Numbered from the stretch's first letter, positions 47,474 to 58,908 are shown. The stretch is DNA of 64,000 nt from Pseudomonas mandelii (GCF_900106065.1 NZ_LT629796.1:1586001-1650000), one strand, 5' to 3'. Notes: generated by a model not told the origin, from the letters alone. Numbers and translations: made by a program.

Positions 47474-47747
47474 CGCCCCTTTCGGGAGGCTGAGTGGAGG
47501 TGTTCATCCGGGGAGTGGCGCGCAGCGCCGTTCGACGCAGTCGAACACGCTGCATGTAGGTCGTCGCGAAGCAGACCGGAGGGCAGTGTCCCCGGATGGA
47601 TACCGGAGCGAAGGTACGCCGAGCCTTAGCGAGGGGCCGGACGCTTGGGGCGAGACTTTTTGGTTCCTTTTGTGGCGTTTGACAAAAGGGACTCGCCGTA
47701 AGGGCGAAACCGCCAGCCGCCGTTACCACAGGAATGGATATACACCC
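47474..47747 (+). repeat. Dispersed ~270-bp repeat, copy B (strand arbitrary)
   Basis: This is the diverged partner of 28144-28396, beginning GGGAGGCTGAGTGGAGGT and ending GCCGTTACC...GGATATACACC, then 16 bp later GGTCGGCTATCAGGCCGCC (47763-47781). The plus frame through it (YRSEGTPSLSEGPDAWGETF) parallels copy A (DRSEGMPSLGEAPNIRGKSP), but no start, RBS or domain supports a gene. 47396-47473 and 47748-47798 are otherwise empty. Confidence 0.65.
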
Positions 47748-47798
47748 GGTCAACAGCAACATGGTCGGCTATCAGGCCGCCAAGTCCAAGATGAAAAG

Positions 47799-48614
47799 TC
47801 AGTACCCGTTCGACCCGAAATCAACCTGAAAATCAAACCCGGTGACCCGCTCAACACCCGTTTCAATCTGCCCATCCGGCAACAACCGCAACCAGCGATA
47901 CCCCGGTGCCTGCTCCCCAACCTTGAAATCATCACTCCCAGGCTCAAACTGAATGCAAGTCGAAGGCGAAGCAATCAACCGCACCCCTTTGCGCACCTGA
48001 TCAACCTCCTGATGCACATGCCCCCACAAAACAGCACGCACCTGCGGAAAGCGATCCAGCACCGCAAACAAGGCCTCAGGATTACGCAAGCCGATAGGCT
48101 CCATCCACAAACAGCCGATCAACACCGGATGATGGTGAAAGCAGACCAGATGATGCCGCTCCGGCGCCTCACTCAACGAACGCGCCAGCAACTGCAACTG
48201 CTCATCCTGCAAATAGCCCGGCACCGACCCCGGCACCGCCGAATCCAGCAAAGTCACCCGCCAGTTACCGACATCCACCACCGGCTCCAGCAACGCGCTT
48301 TGCACCGCCGCCTCGGCCATGATCCGCGGTTCATCATGATTGCCAGGAATCCAGCGCGCCGGCGCATCGAGCTGCCGGGTCAGGTCGCGAAACAGCTGAT
48401 AAGACTCCAGCGTCCCGTCCTGAGACAGATCACCGCTGGCAACGATCAGGTCAATCTGCGGCTGCTGCAGGCGCACCAGCTCAATGACCTTTTGCAGGCT
48501 GTCCCGGGTATTCATGCCCAGCAACTTCCCGTCCGCTTCGGCAAACAGATGACTGTCGGACAGTTGCACCAGCAACGCCGAATCGGCGGTGGTCAATGTG
48601 GATACGCTCGGCAA
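47799..48614 (-). CDS. cpdA: 3',5'-cyclic-AMP phosphodiesterase CpdA
   Basis: CpdA hydrolyses cAMP and so limits Vfr/CRP signalling. The 271 residues start at TTG 48614 with GGGAGA 7 bp upstream. Metallophosphatase motifs are complete: LSDSHLF, ASGDLSQDG, IPGNHDEPR, CFHHHPV and LWGHVHQE. The end (GFDFQVDFGSNGY) is normal. It is the last gene of nudF-yqiB-cpdA, the order also found in E. coli, with the yqiB gene 98 bp upstream. Confidence 0.96.
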   Translation of the reverse strand: MPSVSTLTTADSALLVQLSDSHLFAEADGKLLGMNTRDSLQKVIELVRLQQPQIDLIVASGDLSQDGTLESYQLFRDLTRQLDAPARWIPGNHDEPRIMAEAAVQSALLEPVVDVGNWRVTLLDSAVPGSVPGYLQDEQLQLLARSLSEAPERHHLVCFHHHPVLIGCLWMEPIGLRNPEALFAVLDRFPQVRAVLWGHVHQEVDQVRKGVRLIASPSTCIQFEPGSDDFKVGEQAPGYRWLRLLPDGQIETGVERVTGFDFQVDFGSNGY

Positions 48615-48712
48615 GGCGTTCTCCCAGGCTGAATCACGGGATTGGATGAGTACCGCAATTATGCTGGGGGACGATCAAAAGAGGAAACCTGTGAATCTGA
48701 CGCAGTTCACAC

Positions 48713-49165
48713 TCAGCGCACAACGGCGTACTCATGCCCACACGCCAGACAATGGCTCAGCCATTCACCCAGGAACATATTCAACTGGGCCTTTTCATCC
48801 GGCTGATGCATTGAGGCATTCGGGTAAGGATAGATGCCGCGAAAGCGTCGTGCATGTTCGGCGCTGACCACTTCGGCCATGCACGCATCGTGGTAGACCT
48901 GCACTTCCAGTTGCGGCACCGGCAGCCACGGCAGGCTGTGTTCCTGGCGCACTTGCAGGGTCGTGGTGTACGGACAGACCTGCAGCACTTCGAGAGCCAG
49001 TACGCCGAGCATCTGGTCACCGTGGGTCACGGCAATGCGCCGCGCCTCGGGTTCGTTGCGCATGTCCGGCAGCAGTCGCATGAGGCGCGCGTAGTTGGCC
49101 TCGCAGGAGGCTTGCAGCCCCACGAGGTCCACCCTGTAACGATCGCGCAGCTTGTTTACGACCAT
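48713..49165 (-). CDS. yqiB: DUF1249 (YqiB) family protein
   Basis: The 150 residues start MVVNKLRDRYRVDLVGLQASCEANYARLMRLLPDM. The family pattern is clear in LEVQVYHDACMAEVVSAEHARRFRGIYPYPNASMHQPDEKAQ split over two strands, and in NMFLGEWLSHCL. No function is known, although the gene is always coupled to nudF and cpdA. It overlaps the 3' end of nudF by 10 bp, so translation is coupled. Cytoplasmic, no signal peptide. Confidence 0.93.
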   Translation of the reverse strand: MVVNKLRDRYRVDLVGLQASCEANYARLMRLLPDMRNEPEARRIAVTHGDQMLGVLALEVLQVCPYTTTLQVRQEHSLPWLPVPQLEVQVYHDACMAEVVSAEHARRFRGIYPYPNASMHQPDEKAQLNMFLGEWLSHCLACGHEYAVVR

Positions 49166-49773
49166 AGCCCCCTCACTTCAGCGCGGTTCAAGGCCAACCA
49201 TTGCAAGGCAATGATGCTTGGCGCGTTGGCAATACGTCCGTCGCGGACGGCCTGCAAGGCATCTTCGAACGCCCAGACCGTAACGCGGATATCTTCTGCT
49301 TCTTCCTCCAGCCCATGCAGGCCGCCGACTCCGGTGCTGTCGCAACGCCCCAGGTACAAGTGCACAAATTCGTTGCTGCCGCCCGGCGATGGAAAGTATT
49401 TGGTCATCGGCCAGAGCGCCCCGAACACAAGCCCAGCTTCCTCCTGCGCCTCGCGGTGAGCAACTTCTTCCGGCACTTCATCCTTGTCGATCAGACCGGC
49501 GACCAACTCGATCAGCCACGGGTTGTCGGTCTTGCCCATGGCGCCCACGCGAAACTGCTCGATCAGCACCACTTCATCGCGCTGCGGATCGTATGGCAAC
49601 ACGCACACGGCATCATGGCGAACAAACACTTCACGATTGATCTCGCGACTCATGCCACCGGCAAACAACTCATGGCGCAAGTGCACACGATCGAGCTTGT
49701 AGAAGCCCTCGTAGCACTTTTCGCGCCGAACGATATCAACGGCGGTCGGAATGGCGTTGGCAAAATCAGTCAT
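49156..49773 (-). CDS. nudF: ADP-ribose pyrophosphatase (Nudix)
   Basis: NudF splits ADP-ribose to AMP and ribose-5-phosphate. The 205 residues carry the full Nudix box GLIDKDEVPEEVAHREAQEEAGL and the ADPRase-type context VLIEQFRVGAMG and WLIELVAG. Start MTDFANAIPTAVDIVRREKCY at 49773. It is the first gene of the nudF-yqiB-cpdA unit. Interesting alongside the TIR operon at 24.7 kb, whose predicted products are ADP-ribose derivatives, but this gene is a conserved housekeeping one. Confidence 0.96.
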   Translation of the reverse strand: MTDFANAIPTAVDIVRREKCYEGFYKLDRVHLRHELFAGGMSREINREVFVRHDAVCVLPYDPQRDEVVLIEQFRVGAMGKTDNPWLIELVAGLIDKDEVPEEVAHREAQEEAGLVFGALWPMTKYFPSPGGSNEFVHLYLGRCDSTGVGGLHGLEEEAEDIRVTVWAFEDALQAVRDGRIANAPSIIALQWLALNRAEVRGLWS

Positions 49774-49988
49774 GACAATCCTCGTTTACTGCAAATCCAT
49801 GAAGAGGCTCCAACCTCGACTTCGCGCCATCCTAACGCGCCCGCGCCGTTTGATGCAGCCCCTTTCCCGTCAGCGAGATAGACGGTGAGGGCGAAACCAA
49901 CTCTAATTAGCTTAGTGGCGAACTGACTGCTTCGTTGAGAGTCGAAGCGGATAACTTTTTGCCTTTCCCTGTTTTACGAAGGACGCCC

Positions 49989-50735
49989 ATGTCGCTTTTT
50001 AAAATCGCCTCCGTGGCCGCAATTGCCCTGACCCTGGGTGCCTGCCAGAGTTTGTTCCAACCCAACTACCGAGCTCCGCTGGAAACTACCCGCGACGCCA
50101 CCGAAACGCTGAAACCGGGTTGCACGACGCCTGACTGCCCGCTAGTGAACATCGATACGCTGCGCTTCCCGGCCGAGCCTCAGCTTGACGGTATTGTCGA
50201 AAAGCGCCTGCTGCAAATGACCCGCACCTCGCCCGAAGCCCCTGCGGCACCGACGCTGGCGGCCTATCGCGATGAGTTTTTGCGCACCGCTGGCCCGCGT
50301 AACAGCAGCTACCTGCAAGCCAAGGTACGTGAGCAGCATGACGGCTTGGTGATCGTCGAGTTTTCCAGCTACCTGGACACCGGCGGCGCACATGGCACAC
50401 CAGGCCGCGGCTTCATCAACTATTCGCGCCAGCAGCATAAAGTGCTGACCTTGTCCGACATGTTGGTGCCGGGTCAGGAAGAGGCGTTCTGGAAAGCCGC
50501 GCAAGTGGCGCACAACAGCTGGCTGATCAGCACCAAGCTCGATCAGGAACCGGAGTTCGTGAAGCAGTGGCCGTTCCAGAAAACCCAGAATGTGGCGCTG
50601 ACCTACGGCGGGGTGATCCTCAAGTACGAAGTGAGCACCATCGCACCTTACGCGCTGGGCCACGTCGAACTGAAGATCCCCTACCCGCGCCTGAACGGCA
50701 TTCTCAAGCCCGAGCTGTTTCCCGGCCGTAACTGA
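49989..50735 (+). CDS. DUF3298/RsiV-like lipoprotein
   Basis: The 248 residues start at ATG 49989 (MSLFKIASVAAIALTLGACQSL) with a lipobox LGAC (Cys19). The body contains YLQAKVREQHDGLVIVEFSSYLDTGGAHGTPG and LSDMLVPGQEEAFWKAAQ, typical of the DUF3298/DUF4163 fold of RsiV-type proteins that can bind lysozyme or similar ligands; the exact role is unknown. It is monocistronic and converges on cytX, overlapping its end by 32 bp. The 49774-49988 gap upstream shows no gene and no clear promoter. Confidence 0.82.
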   Translation: MSLFKIASVAAIALTLGACQSLFQPNYRAPLETTRDATETLKPGCTTPDCPLVNIDTLRFPAEPQLDGIVEKRLLQMTRTSPEAPAAPTLAAYRDEFLRTAGPRNSSYLQAKVREQHDGLVIVEFSSYLDTGGAHGTPGRGFINYSRQQHKVLTLSDMLVPGQEEAFWKAAQVAHNSWLISTKLDQEPEFVKQWPFQKTQNVALTYGGVILKYEVSTIAPYALGHVELKIPYPRLNGILKPELFPGRN

Positions 50736-51996
50736 AGGCCCGGCCCAGCACTAGCTGGAGCAACCCTGCCAGAATCAACGACGGCAGGGTTGCGCCGATG
50801 TCCGGATACAGATTGGCCAACAAATGATAGGTGCTCACCCCGCCCAACCAGGCGAGCAGCGCCGGCCAGCGCAACGCGGCTGACGCCACCTGAGCACTGC
50901 GTTTGCGCAGAATGAAGTGATCCACCAGCACCACGCCGAACAGCGGCGCAAACACCGAACCGATCAACAGCAGGAAGTTCTGGTACTGCGCCAGTGGCGC
51001 CAGGCACGCGATCAGTGTGCAAATCACGCCGATGGCCAACGCCAGGTGCTCGACTTTCAAGCGCAACAGAATCCCGCTGGAGACAGCCGCCGAGTGAATG
51101 TCGGCGAAGGCGTTTTCCGACTCGTCCAACAGGATCAGCAACAGCGGAATGCCCAGGCCTGCACCCGCCAGCGCCAGCAACAAGGCATTCACTTCACCGC
51201 TCGGCGCGAACGCCAGGGTGTAGGCCACGCCGAGGCTCATCAGCCAGAAGTTGCCGATAAAGAAGCCCAGCGCGGTGCCGCCGAACACGTTTTTCGCACG
51301 CTTGCCGAAGCGTGAGTAGTCGGCAATCAGCGGCAGCCACGACAGCGGCATCGCAATGGCAATGTCGAAGCCCACGGCGAAGGGCATCGAACCGTCACCG
51401 GCCTGTGCCCACAACGCGGTCAGATCGGCCTTGGCGAACAGGTTCCAGGTCAGCCAGATGCACGCGGCCAGCAACAGCCAGATACCCCACTTGCGCAGGA
51501 TTTGTCGCACGAACGTCAACGGACCGCTGACGGCCAGCAAGGTCGCCAAACCACCAAAGAACACGGTCCAGAGCAGCGGATTCGACAGCAGGCTGCCTTC
51601 GCTGAACGCCCGCGCACCCAGCAAACTGGCAGCGTCGCGCATCACAATGATTTCGAACGAACCCCAACCGATCAGTTGCAGCAGGTTCAGCACGGCCGGC
51701 AGGCTCGCGCCACGTTTGCCGAGGCTGAGCTTGAGCGCAGCCATCGACGACAGGCCGGTGTCGCTGCCGATCACGCCGACGGCGGCCAGCAGCAGAACGC
51801 CGACCAGCGTGCCGAGGAAGATCGCCAGCAACGAGCCGGACAGGCCCAGGCCTGGCGCGAGCAAGGCGCCGGTCTGCAGCACCATCAGGCCGATGCCGAG
51901 GGAGAACCACAGGGAAAACAGATCGCGACCGCCAAAGACACGTTTGTCCATGGGCACCGCGATGTCGGGGGAATAAGTGCTGGGTTGAATGCTCAA
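50704..51996 (-). CDS. cytX: Putative hydroxymethylpyrimidine transporter CytX
   Basis: CytX belongs to the purine-cytosine permease (NCS1) family and is tied to thiamine genes; it is thought to import hydroxymethylpyrimidine. The 430 residues start at TTG 51996 (translated MSIQPSTYSPDIAVPMDKRVFG). About 12 membrane segments, with LFSLWFSLGIGLMVLQTGALLAPGLG first and WLPLIADYSRFGKRAKN in the centre. It lies just downstream of thiC on the same strand, behind an imperfect inverted repeat. The substrate is inferred from context. Confidence 0.9.
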   Translation of the reverse strand: MSIQPSTYSPDIAVPMDKRVFGGRDLFSLWFSLGIGLMVLQTGALLAPGLGLSGSLLAIFLGTLVGVLLLAAVGVIGSDTGLSSMAALKLSLGKRGASLPAVLNLLQLIGWGSFEIIVMRDAASLLGARAFSEGSLLSNPLLWTVFFGGLATLLAVSGPLTFVRQILRKWGIWLLLAACIWLTWNLFAKADLTALWAQAGDGSMPFAVGFDIAIAMPLSWLPLIADYSRFGKRAKNVFGGTALGFFIGNFWLMSLGVAYTLAFAPSGEVNALLLALAGAGLGIPLLLILLDESENAFADIHSAAVSSGILLRLKVEHLALAIGVICTLIACLAPLAQYQNFLLLIGSVFAPLFGVVLVDHFILRKRSAQVASAALRWPALLAWLGGVSTYHLLANLYPDIGATLPSLILAGLLQLVLGRAFSYGRETARA

Positions 51997-52025
51997 GGGT
52001 GTTATCTCAAATAAGAGCAGAGACA

Positions 52026-52090
52026 AGTTTCAAGCTGCAAGCTACAAGTTAGAAGCAATCCGCTTCTTCTTGCAGCTTGTCGCTTGTCGC
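52026..52090 (-). repeat. Imperfect inverted repeat between thiC and cytX
   Basis: CAAGCTGCAAGCTACAAG and CTTGCAGCTTGTCGCTTG flank AGAAGC-AATCC-GCTTCT. Such CAAGCTGCAAGC-type hairpins are common between pseudomonad genes. It may attenuate transcription from thiC into cytX. Confidence 0.6.
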
Positions 52091-52096
52091 TCGTGG

Positions 52097-54252
<2,156 letters not shown>

Positions 54253-54450
54253 AAGAACCCGGCCAGTCTAGACACAACTGGCAAAGAACGCCAACACCGC
54301 GGTAAACACCATGATGAATGGCGCAATTACCGGATTGTTGCCGTGCTTGGCGACAATTACACTCGCCAAGCCATGCTGCGCCTTGACGCTGTATGGGCCG
54401 CGCCGTAGCCTTGGCGCTCAAATTATCAGCGTAATTTTAGGGATGGCCTC

Positions 54451-55890
54451 ATGCTGCGCAACCTATCACTGGCCCTTGCCGTGTCTTGTGCGTCCAATGG
54501 AATGGCCTGGGCAGCAGAAGCGCCCTTATCGACCAAAACCGATCTGGTCAGCGTCTACCAGGAAGCGGTGGACAACAACGCCGACCTGGCTGCCGCCCGC
54601 GCCCAATACGGTGCCCAGAAAGAAGTGGTGCCCCAGGCCCGCGCCGGGCTGCTGCCCAATCTCTCGGGCGGCGCCGAGCTCGCCAACGTGCGCACCGCGA
54701 TCGATCAGCCTTCGGCCACCGCCAACCGTAACGCTCATTCCTATCAAGCGACGTTGGCACAACCGCTGTTCCGTGCCGATCGCTGGTTCCAGTTCCAGGC
54801 CGCCAAGGACGTCAACGAACAGGCCGCGTTGCAACTCTCGGCAACTGAACAGAACCTGATCCTGCAGACAGCCGAAAGCTACTTCAACGTTCTGCGCACC
54901 CAGGACAACCTGGCCTCGACCAAGGCCGAGGAAGCGGCGTTCAAACGCCAGCTCGACCAGTCCAACGAGCGCTTCGATGTCGGCCTGTCGGACAAGACCG
55001 ACGTGCTGCAGTCGCAAGCCAGCTACGACACGGCACGGGCCAACCGGATCCTCGCCCAGCGCCAGGTGGATGATGCGTTCGAAGCGTTGATCACCCTGAC
55101 CAACCGCCAATACAACTCGATCCAGGGCATTGTCCACACACTGCCGATCCTGCCGCCATCACCGAATGATGCCAAGGCCTGGGTCGATACCGCGGCGAAG
55201 CAGAACCTTAATTTGCTGGCCAGCAACTACGCTGTCAGTGCTGCCGAAGAAACACTCAAGCAGCGCAAGGCGGGTCATGCACCGACCCTCGATGCCGTGG
55301 CGAAGTACGAAAAAGGTGATAACGACGCCTTGGGCTTCGGCAACCCGAACGCCTTTGGCCAGCCGTATGGCGGCAACGTCGAACAAACGACGGTGGGCCT
55401 GCAAGTGAACATCCCGATCTACAGTGGCGGCCTGATCAACTCCCAGGTGCGCCAATCGTATGCGCAACTGGACCAGTCCGAGCAGCAACGTGAATCCCTG
55501 CGCCGGCAAATCGTGGAAAGCACCCGCAACCTGCACCGGGCGGTGAACACCGACGTCGAGCAGGTGCAGGCACGCAAACAGTCGATCATCTCCAACCAGA
55601 GTGCGGTGGAAGCGACTGAAATCGGTTATCAGGTCGGCACGCGAAATATCGTTGACGTGCTGGATGCCCAGCGTCAGCTGTACACCTCGGTGCGCAACTA
55701 CAACAACACCCGCTACGACTACATCCTCGACAACCTGCGTTTGAAGCAGGCTGCCGGCACGTTGAACCCGGGGGATTTGCAGGACCTGGCGCGTTATCTC
55801 AAGGCCGACTACAACCCGGACAAGGACTTCCTGCCACCGGATCTGGCGAAGGCTGCGGCGGCGCAGTTGAAGGCAAATCCAACGCAGTAA
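54451..55890 (+). CDS. tolC: TolC-family outer-membrane channel protein
   Basis: TolC is the outer-membrane exit duct for type I secretion and multidrug export. The 479 residues have a signal peptide (cleaved near AWA-AEA), and two outer-membrane-factor repeats with NLILQTAESYFNVLRTQDNL, DVGLSDKTDVLQSQASYD, VGLQVNIPIYSGGLINSQV and YQVGTRNIVDVLDAQRQLY. The tail (KADYNPDKDFLPPDL) is typical. It lies divergent from thiC, as PA4974. The 53987-54450 gap also contains the thiC leader. Confidence 0.95.
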   Translation: MLRNLSLALAVSCASNGMAWAAEAPLSTKTDLVSVYQEAVDNNADLAAARAQYGAQKEVVPQARAGLLPNLSGGAELANVRTAIDQPSATANRNAHSYQATLAQPLFRADRWFQFQAAKDVNEQAALQLSATEQNLILQTAESYFNVLRTQDNLASTKAEEAAFKRQLDQSNERFDVGLSDKTDVLQSQASYDTARANRILAQRQVDDAFEALITLTNRQYNSIQGIVHTLPILPPSPNDAKAWVDTAAKQNLNLLASNYAVSAAEETLKQRKAGHAPTLDAVAKYEKGDNDALGFGNPNAFGQPYGGNVEQTTVGLQVNIPIYSGGLINSQVRQSYAQLDQSEQQRESLRRQIVESTRNLHRAVNTDVEQVQARKQSIISNQSAVEATEIGYQVGTRNIVDVLDAQRQLYTSVRNYNNTRYDYILDNLRLKQAAGTLNPGDLQDLARYLKADYNPDKDFLPPDLAKAAAAQLKANPTQ

Positions 55891-55899
55891 AAACCGGTT

Positions 55900-56035
55900 C
55901 TGTGGTGAGGCCGCTTGCTCCCGCTGGGCTGCGAAGCGGCCCCAACTCCTGCAACTCGCAGTTTCCTGACACACCGAGAAAGCCGGACTGACGACTGCTT
56001 CGCAGCCGAACGGGAGCAAGCTCCCTCGCCACAGG
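55900..56035 (+). repeat. REPIN
   Basis: TGTGGTGAGGCCGCTTGCTC near 55910 and its inverse GAGCAAGCTCCCTCGCCACA ending at 56034 flank two cores (GGCTGCGAAGCGGCC and CTGCTTCGCAG). It lies between the convergent tolC and waaA. Confidence 0.85.
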
Positions 56036-56037
56036 TA

Positions 56038-57318
56038 TCAAGTCAAGTCGATCAACCGCCCCAACCCATCCAGTAGCCGCTGCAACGCGCCTTGATTGGT
56101 GCGCATCACTTTCAACCCAGCCTCCGCCATTCGCTGCGCATCGCGCGGCAATTCGAACAGCCGCTGTACCGCCAGCGCCAGGCCTTCGGCATCCTCCACT
56201 TCCTGCAACGCCCCGGCGCTGCGCAATTGTGCGGCGATTTCGAGGAAGTTGAACAGGTGCGGGCCGCACAGCACCGGTTTGGCCAGCGCCGCCGGTTCCA
56301 GCAGGTTATGCCCGCCGTTCGGCACCAGGCTGCCGCCGACAAACGCGCTGTCCGCCAAGGCATAAAGAAACAGCAACTCACCCATGGTGTCGCCCAGCAA
56401 CACCGACGTATTAGCCGTGACCGGCTCGCCGGAGGAACGACGCACCGTGGCGAATCCCTGCTGCTGGCACAAGGCGAACACTGAGTTGAAACGCTCTGGA
56501 TGACGCGGCACCAGAATCAGCAACGCATCGGGATGATTGGCCAGCAACTGACGATGGGCCGCCAGCACCACTTCGTCTTCACCTTCGTGAGTACTCGCGG
56601 CGATCCACACCGGGCGTTCCTGCGCCTGCCATTGCGCGCGCAATTCGGTGGCGCGCAGAAGCAATTGCGGATCGATGGTCAGGTCAAACTTGATCGAGCC
56701 GGTCACTTCGACAGTGTCCGCACGCGCACCCAGGTTAAGGAAGCGCTGAGCTTCGGCTTCGGTCTGCACCGCGAACAGGCTCATCTCGGCAAGCATCGGC
56801 TGGGTGAGTTTCCGGAAGCGGCCATAGCCCTTGGCCGAACGTTCGGACAATCGCGCATTGGCCAACGCCACCGCAATCCCGCGCTTGGCGCACTGATGGA
56901 TGTGGTTCGGCCAGAGTTCGGTCTCCATGATTACCGCCAGTTTCGGCTGGACCCGATCGAGAAACCGTGCCGCCGCGCACGGCAAGTCGTAAGGCAAATA
57001 GCAGTGCTGGATGCGCGGCTCGTTGGCAAACAGGGCATGGATGCGCTCCGAACCGGTCGGGGTCATGCAGGTCACGGTAATCGGCAGCTGTGGATAACGT
57101 TGCAGCAGGGCGCGAATCATCGGCGCTGCGGCAATGCTCTCGCCCACGGACACCGCGTGCACCCAGATGCCGCCCGGCTTCATCGTCGGCAGGCCGAGGG
57201 AGAAGCGTTCGCCAATGCGTTTGGCATACGCCGGCGCCTTGCGCGAACGCAGCCACAGCCGAATAGCTACCAATGGCAGCCCCAAGTAAAACAGCGCGGT
57301 GTAGAGAGTTCTATTCAT
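56038..57318 (-). CDS. waaA: 3-deoxy-D-manno-octulosonic acid (Kdo) transferase
   Basis: WaaA adds Kdo to lipid A, the first step of the LPS core. The 425 residues start at ATG 57318 (MNRTLYTALFYLGLPLVAIR), with one N-terminal membrane anchor. GIWVHAVSVGESIAAAP, METELWPN, AASTHEGEDEVV and GGSLVPNGGHNLLEPAAL are the family signatures. Its start overlaps the 3' end of the LysR gene by 8 bp. hldE about 5 kb further right serves the same LPS core pathway. Confidence 0.97.
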   Translation of the reverse strand: MNRTLYTALFYLGLPLVAIRLWLRSRKAPAYAKRIGERFSLGLPTMKPGGIWVHAVSVGESIAAAPMIRALLQRYPQLPITVTCMTPTGSERIHALFANEPRIQHCYLPYDLPCAAARFLDRVQPKLAVIMETELWPNHIHQCAKRGIAVALANARLSERSAKGYGRFRKLTQPMLAEMSLFAVQTEAEAQRFLNLGARADTVEVTGSIKFDLTIDPQLLLRATELRAQWQAQERPVWIAASTHEGEDEVVLAAHRQLLANHPDALLILVPRHPERFNSVFALCQQQGFATVRRSSGEPVTANTSVLLGDTMGELLFLYALADSAFVGGSLVPNGGHNLLEPAALAKPVLCGPHLFNFLEIAAQLRSAGALQEVEDAEGLALAVQRLFELPRDAQRMAEAGLKVMRTNQGALQRLLDGLGRLIDLT

Positions 57319-58231
57319 GGCGGCGGAGTTTATCGGTTTTTTCGCCGATCGCCCGCAAATGCACGGCAAAACGTTCTGCCAGCCAACGAGCCGCCGGGCC
57401 GAGGGGTTCATCACGGCGCCAGACCAGTTCAACAACCAGCGCCGGCGGGGTCCATTCGCTGTCCAGTTCGACCATCAGGTCCTGATACGCCGGGTACTGC
57501 ACCACGTGCCGCGGCAGCCAGGCCCAGCCGAGGCCGCGCACCAGCCATTCGGCCATCACGTAGAAGCTGTCGGCCCGCCAGACCTGCGGACTGGCCGGCT
57601 CACTGCCGGGATAGACGCTGGACTGCGTGGACATCAGCAACTGACGGTGCTGCGCCAGTTGCTGACAATCAACGTGCGCCTGTTTCGCCAGGGGATGACG
57701 CACGCCGCATACGGTGAGCATTTCGACGCTGCCGAGCACCCGACGCTCAAGCGCTTCGGGGATCTGGTCGTGATAAAACAACAGTCCCAGATCGGCCCGA
57801 CGCTCGACCAGTTTGCGCGCCACATCACCTTGAGCGGCACTGGTCAGCTGCACTTCAAGGCTGGGAAATTTGTCGGCCAGGGCTGCAAAGCTTTCGATGA
57901 TCGGCTGATAGGGCATCGCCTCATCCTGAGCCACGCGCAAACGCGCTTCCTGTCCGCGCATCATCGCCAGCGCCCGGCCGTTCAGGCGCTCGCACTGACG
58001 CAAGACTTCCCGCGCCTCCTCCAGCAAGGCATTGCCGGCCTCGGTGAGTTTCGGCTGCCGGCCGCTGCTGCGGTCGAACAGGCTGACGCCGAGGTCTTCC
58101 TCCAGCAGCGCAATCGAACTGCTGACCGCCGACTGCGCCTTGCGCTGAACCCGTGCTACGGCAGAAAACGAACGCTGCTCCGCTACGCTGACAAACAGGC
58201 GCAGCTGCTCCAGATTCCATTGCATGCTCAT
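57311..58231 (-). CDS. LysR-family transcriptional regulator
   Basis: The 306 residues begin MSMQWNLEQLRLFVSVAEQRSFSAVARVQRKAQSAVSSSI, a normal LysR winged helix-turn-helix (5-62). The effector-binding domain covers about 90-295 (ARLRVAQDEAMPYQPIIESF; RRADLGLLFYHDQIPEAL). It is divergent from the SMR pump gene across 103 bp and corresponds to PA4989; control of that pump is the simplest guess. The tail (KTDKLRRHE) overlaps waaA by 8 bp. Confidence 0.92.
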   Translation of the reverse strand: MSMQWNLEQLRLFVSVAEQRSFSAVARVQRKAQSAVSSSIALLEEDLGVSLFDRSSGRQPKLTEAGNALLEEAREVLRQCERLNGRALAMMRGQEARLRVAQDEAMPYQPIIESFAALADKFPSLEVQLTSAAQGDVARKLVERRADLGLLFYHDQIPEALERRVLGSVEMLTVCGVRHPLAKQAHVDCQQLAQHRQLLMSTQSSVYPGSEPASPQVWRADSFYVMAEWLVRGLGWAWLPRHVVQYPAYQDLMVELDSEWTPPALVVELVWRRDEPLGPAARWLAERFAVHLRAIGEKTDKLRRHE

Positions 58232-58334
58232 GAGTCAACCCATCTTCAGAACAGATAGGTAATGACTTTACCGCATCTGGAGAATCTCTAGAATGCCGAA
58301 CTCAGACAGCAACACTTCACACGAGGATGCACCT

Positions 58335-58667
58335 ATGACCGCTTACTACTACCTGGCCATTGCCATCTGCGCCGAAGTGATCGCGACCGTTTCAATGAAA
58401 GCCGTCAAAGGCTTCAGCACCCCGCTGCCGCTGATTCTGGTGATTGTCGGTTACGGCATTGCCTTCTGGATGCTGACCTTGGTGGTGCGCAGCGTTCCGG
58501 TGGGCGTCGCTTATGCGGTGTGGGCCGGTTTGGGCATCGTGATGGTCAGCATCGCGGCGCTGTTTATCTACGGGCAGAAACTGGATGTACCGGCGATGCT
58601 GGGGATGGCGTTGATCGTATTGGGCGTCGTCGTCATCCAGCTCTTCTCCAAAACCGCTGGCCACTGA
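58335..58667 (+). CDS. Small multidrug resistance (EmrE/SMR-type) efflux protein
   Basis: The 110 residues start at ATG 58335 (MTAYYYLAIAICAEVIATVSMKA), GAGG upstream. There are four membrane helices, with the essential glutamate E14 in helix 1 (ICAEVIATVSMK), the conserved YAVWAGLGIV in helix 3 and GVVVIQLFSK in helix 4. SMR proteins are dual-topology dimers that export cationic toxic compounds against protons. It is divergent from a LysR gene and ends before a REPIN. Confidence 0.95.
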   Translation: MTAYYYLAIAICAEVIATVSMKAVKGFSTPLPLILVIVGYGIAFWMLTLVVRSVPVGVAYAVWAGLGIVMVSIAALFIYGQKLDVPAMLGMALIVLGVVVIQLFSKTAGH

Positions 58668-58683
58668 CTGTCACCCCCATCCC

Positions 58684-58817
58684 CTGTGGCGAGGGAGCTT
58701 GCTCCCGCTCGGCTGCGAAGCAGTCGTAAATAGCCTGATGCGGTTTATCTGAATAACCGCATCGTTAGATTTGGGGGCCGCTTCGCGACCCAACGGGAGC
58801 AAGCTCCCTCGCCACAG
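58684..58817 (+). repeat. REPIN with internal palindrome
   Basis: CTGTGGCGAGGGAGCTTGCT at 58684 and the inverse AGCAAGCTCCCTCGCCACAG ending at 58817. The centre contains an additional perfect palindrome, GATGCGGTT (58737-58745) / AACCGCATC (58755-58763), not present in the other REPINs here. Confidence 0.88.
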
Positions 58818-58908
58818 GTCCTGCGTATAGCCTCTGTTGATCAGCAATAAAACCTCCAATCTTCGAGTCTGTATACTGCGCCCTCGTCTTGAACACTGAG
58901 GTCGCTGC

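Noticed and set aside
47130..48632. 500-codon plus-strand frame starting in the repeat array
   Set aside because: Begins in REP repeats, crosses the dispersed repeat and continues antisense to cpdA; the repeat units themselves create the frame.
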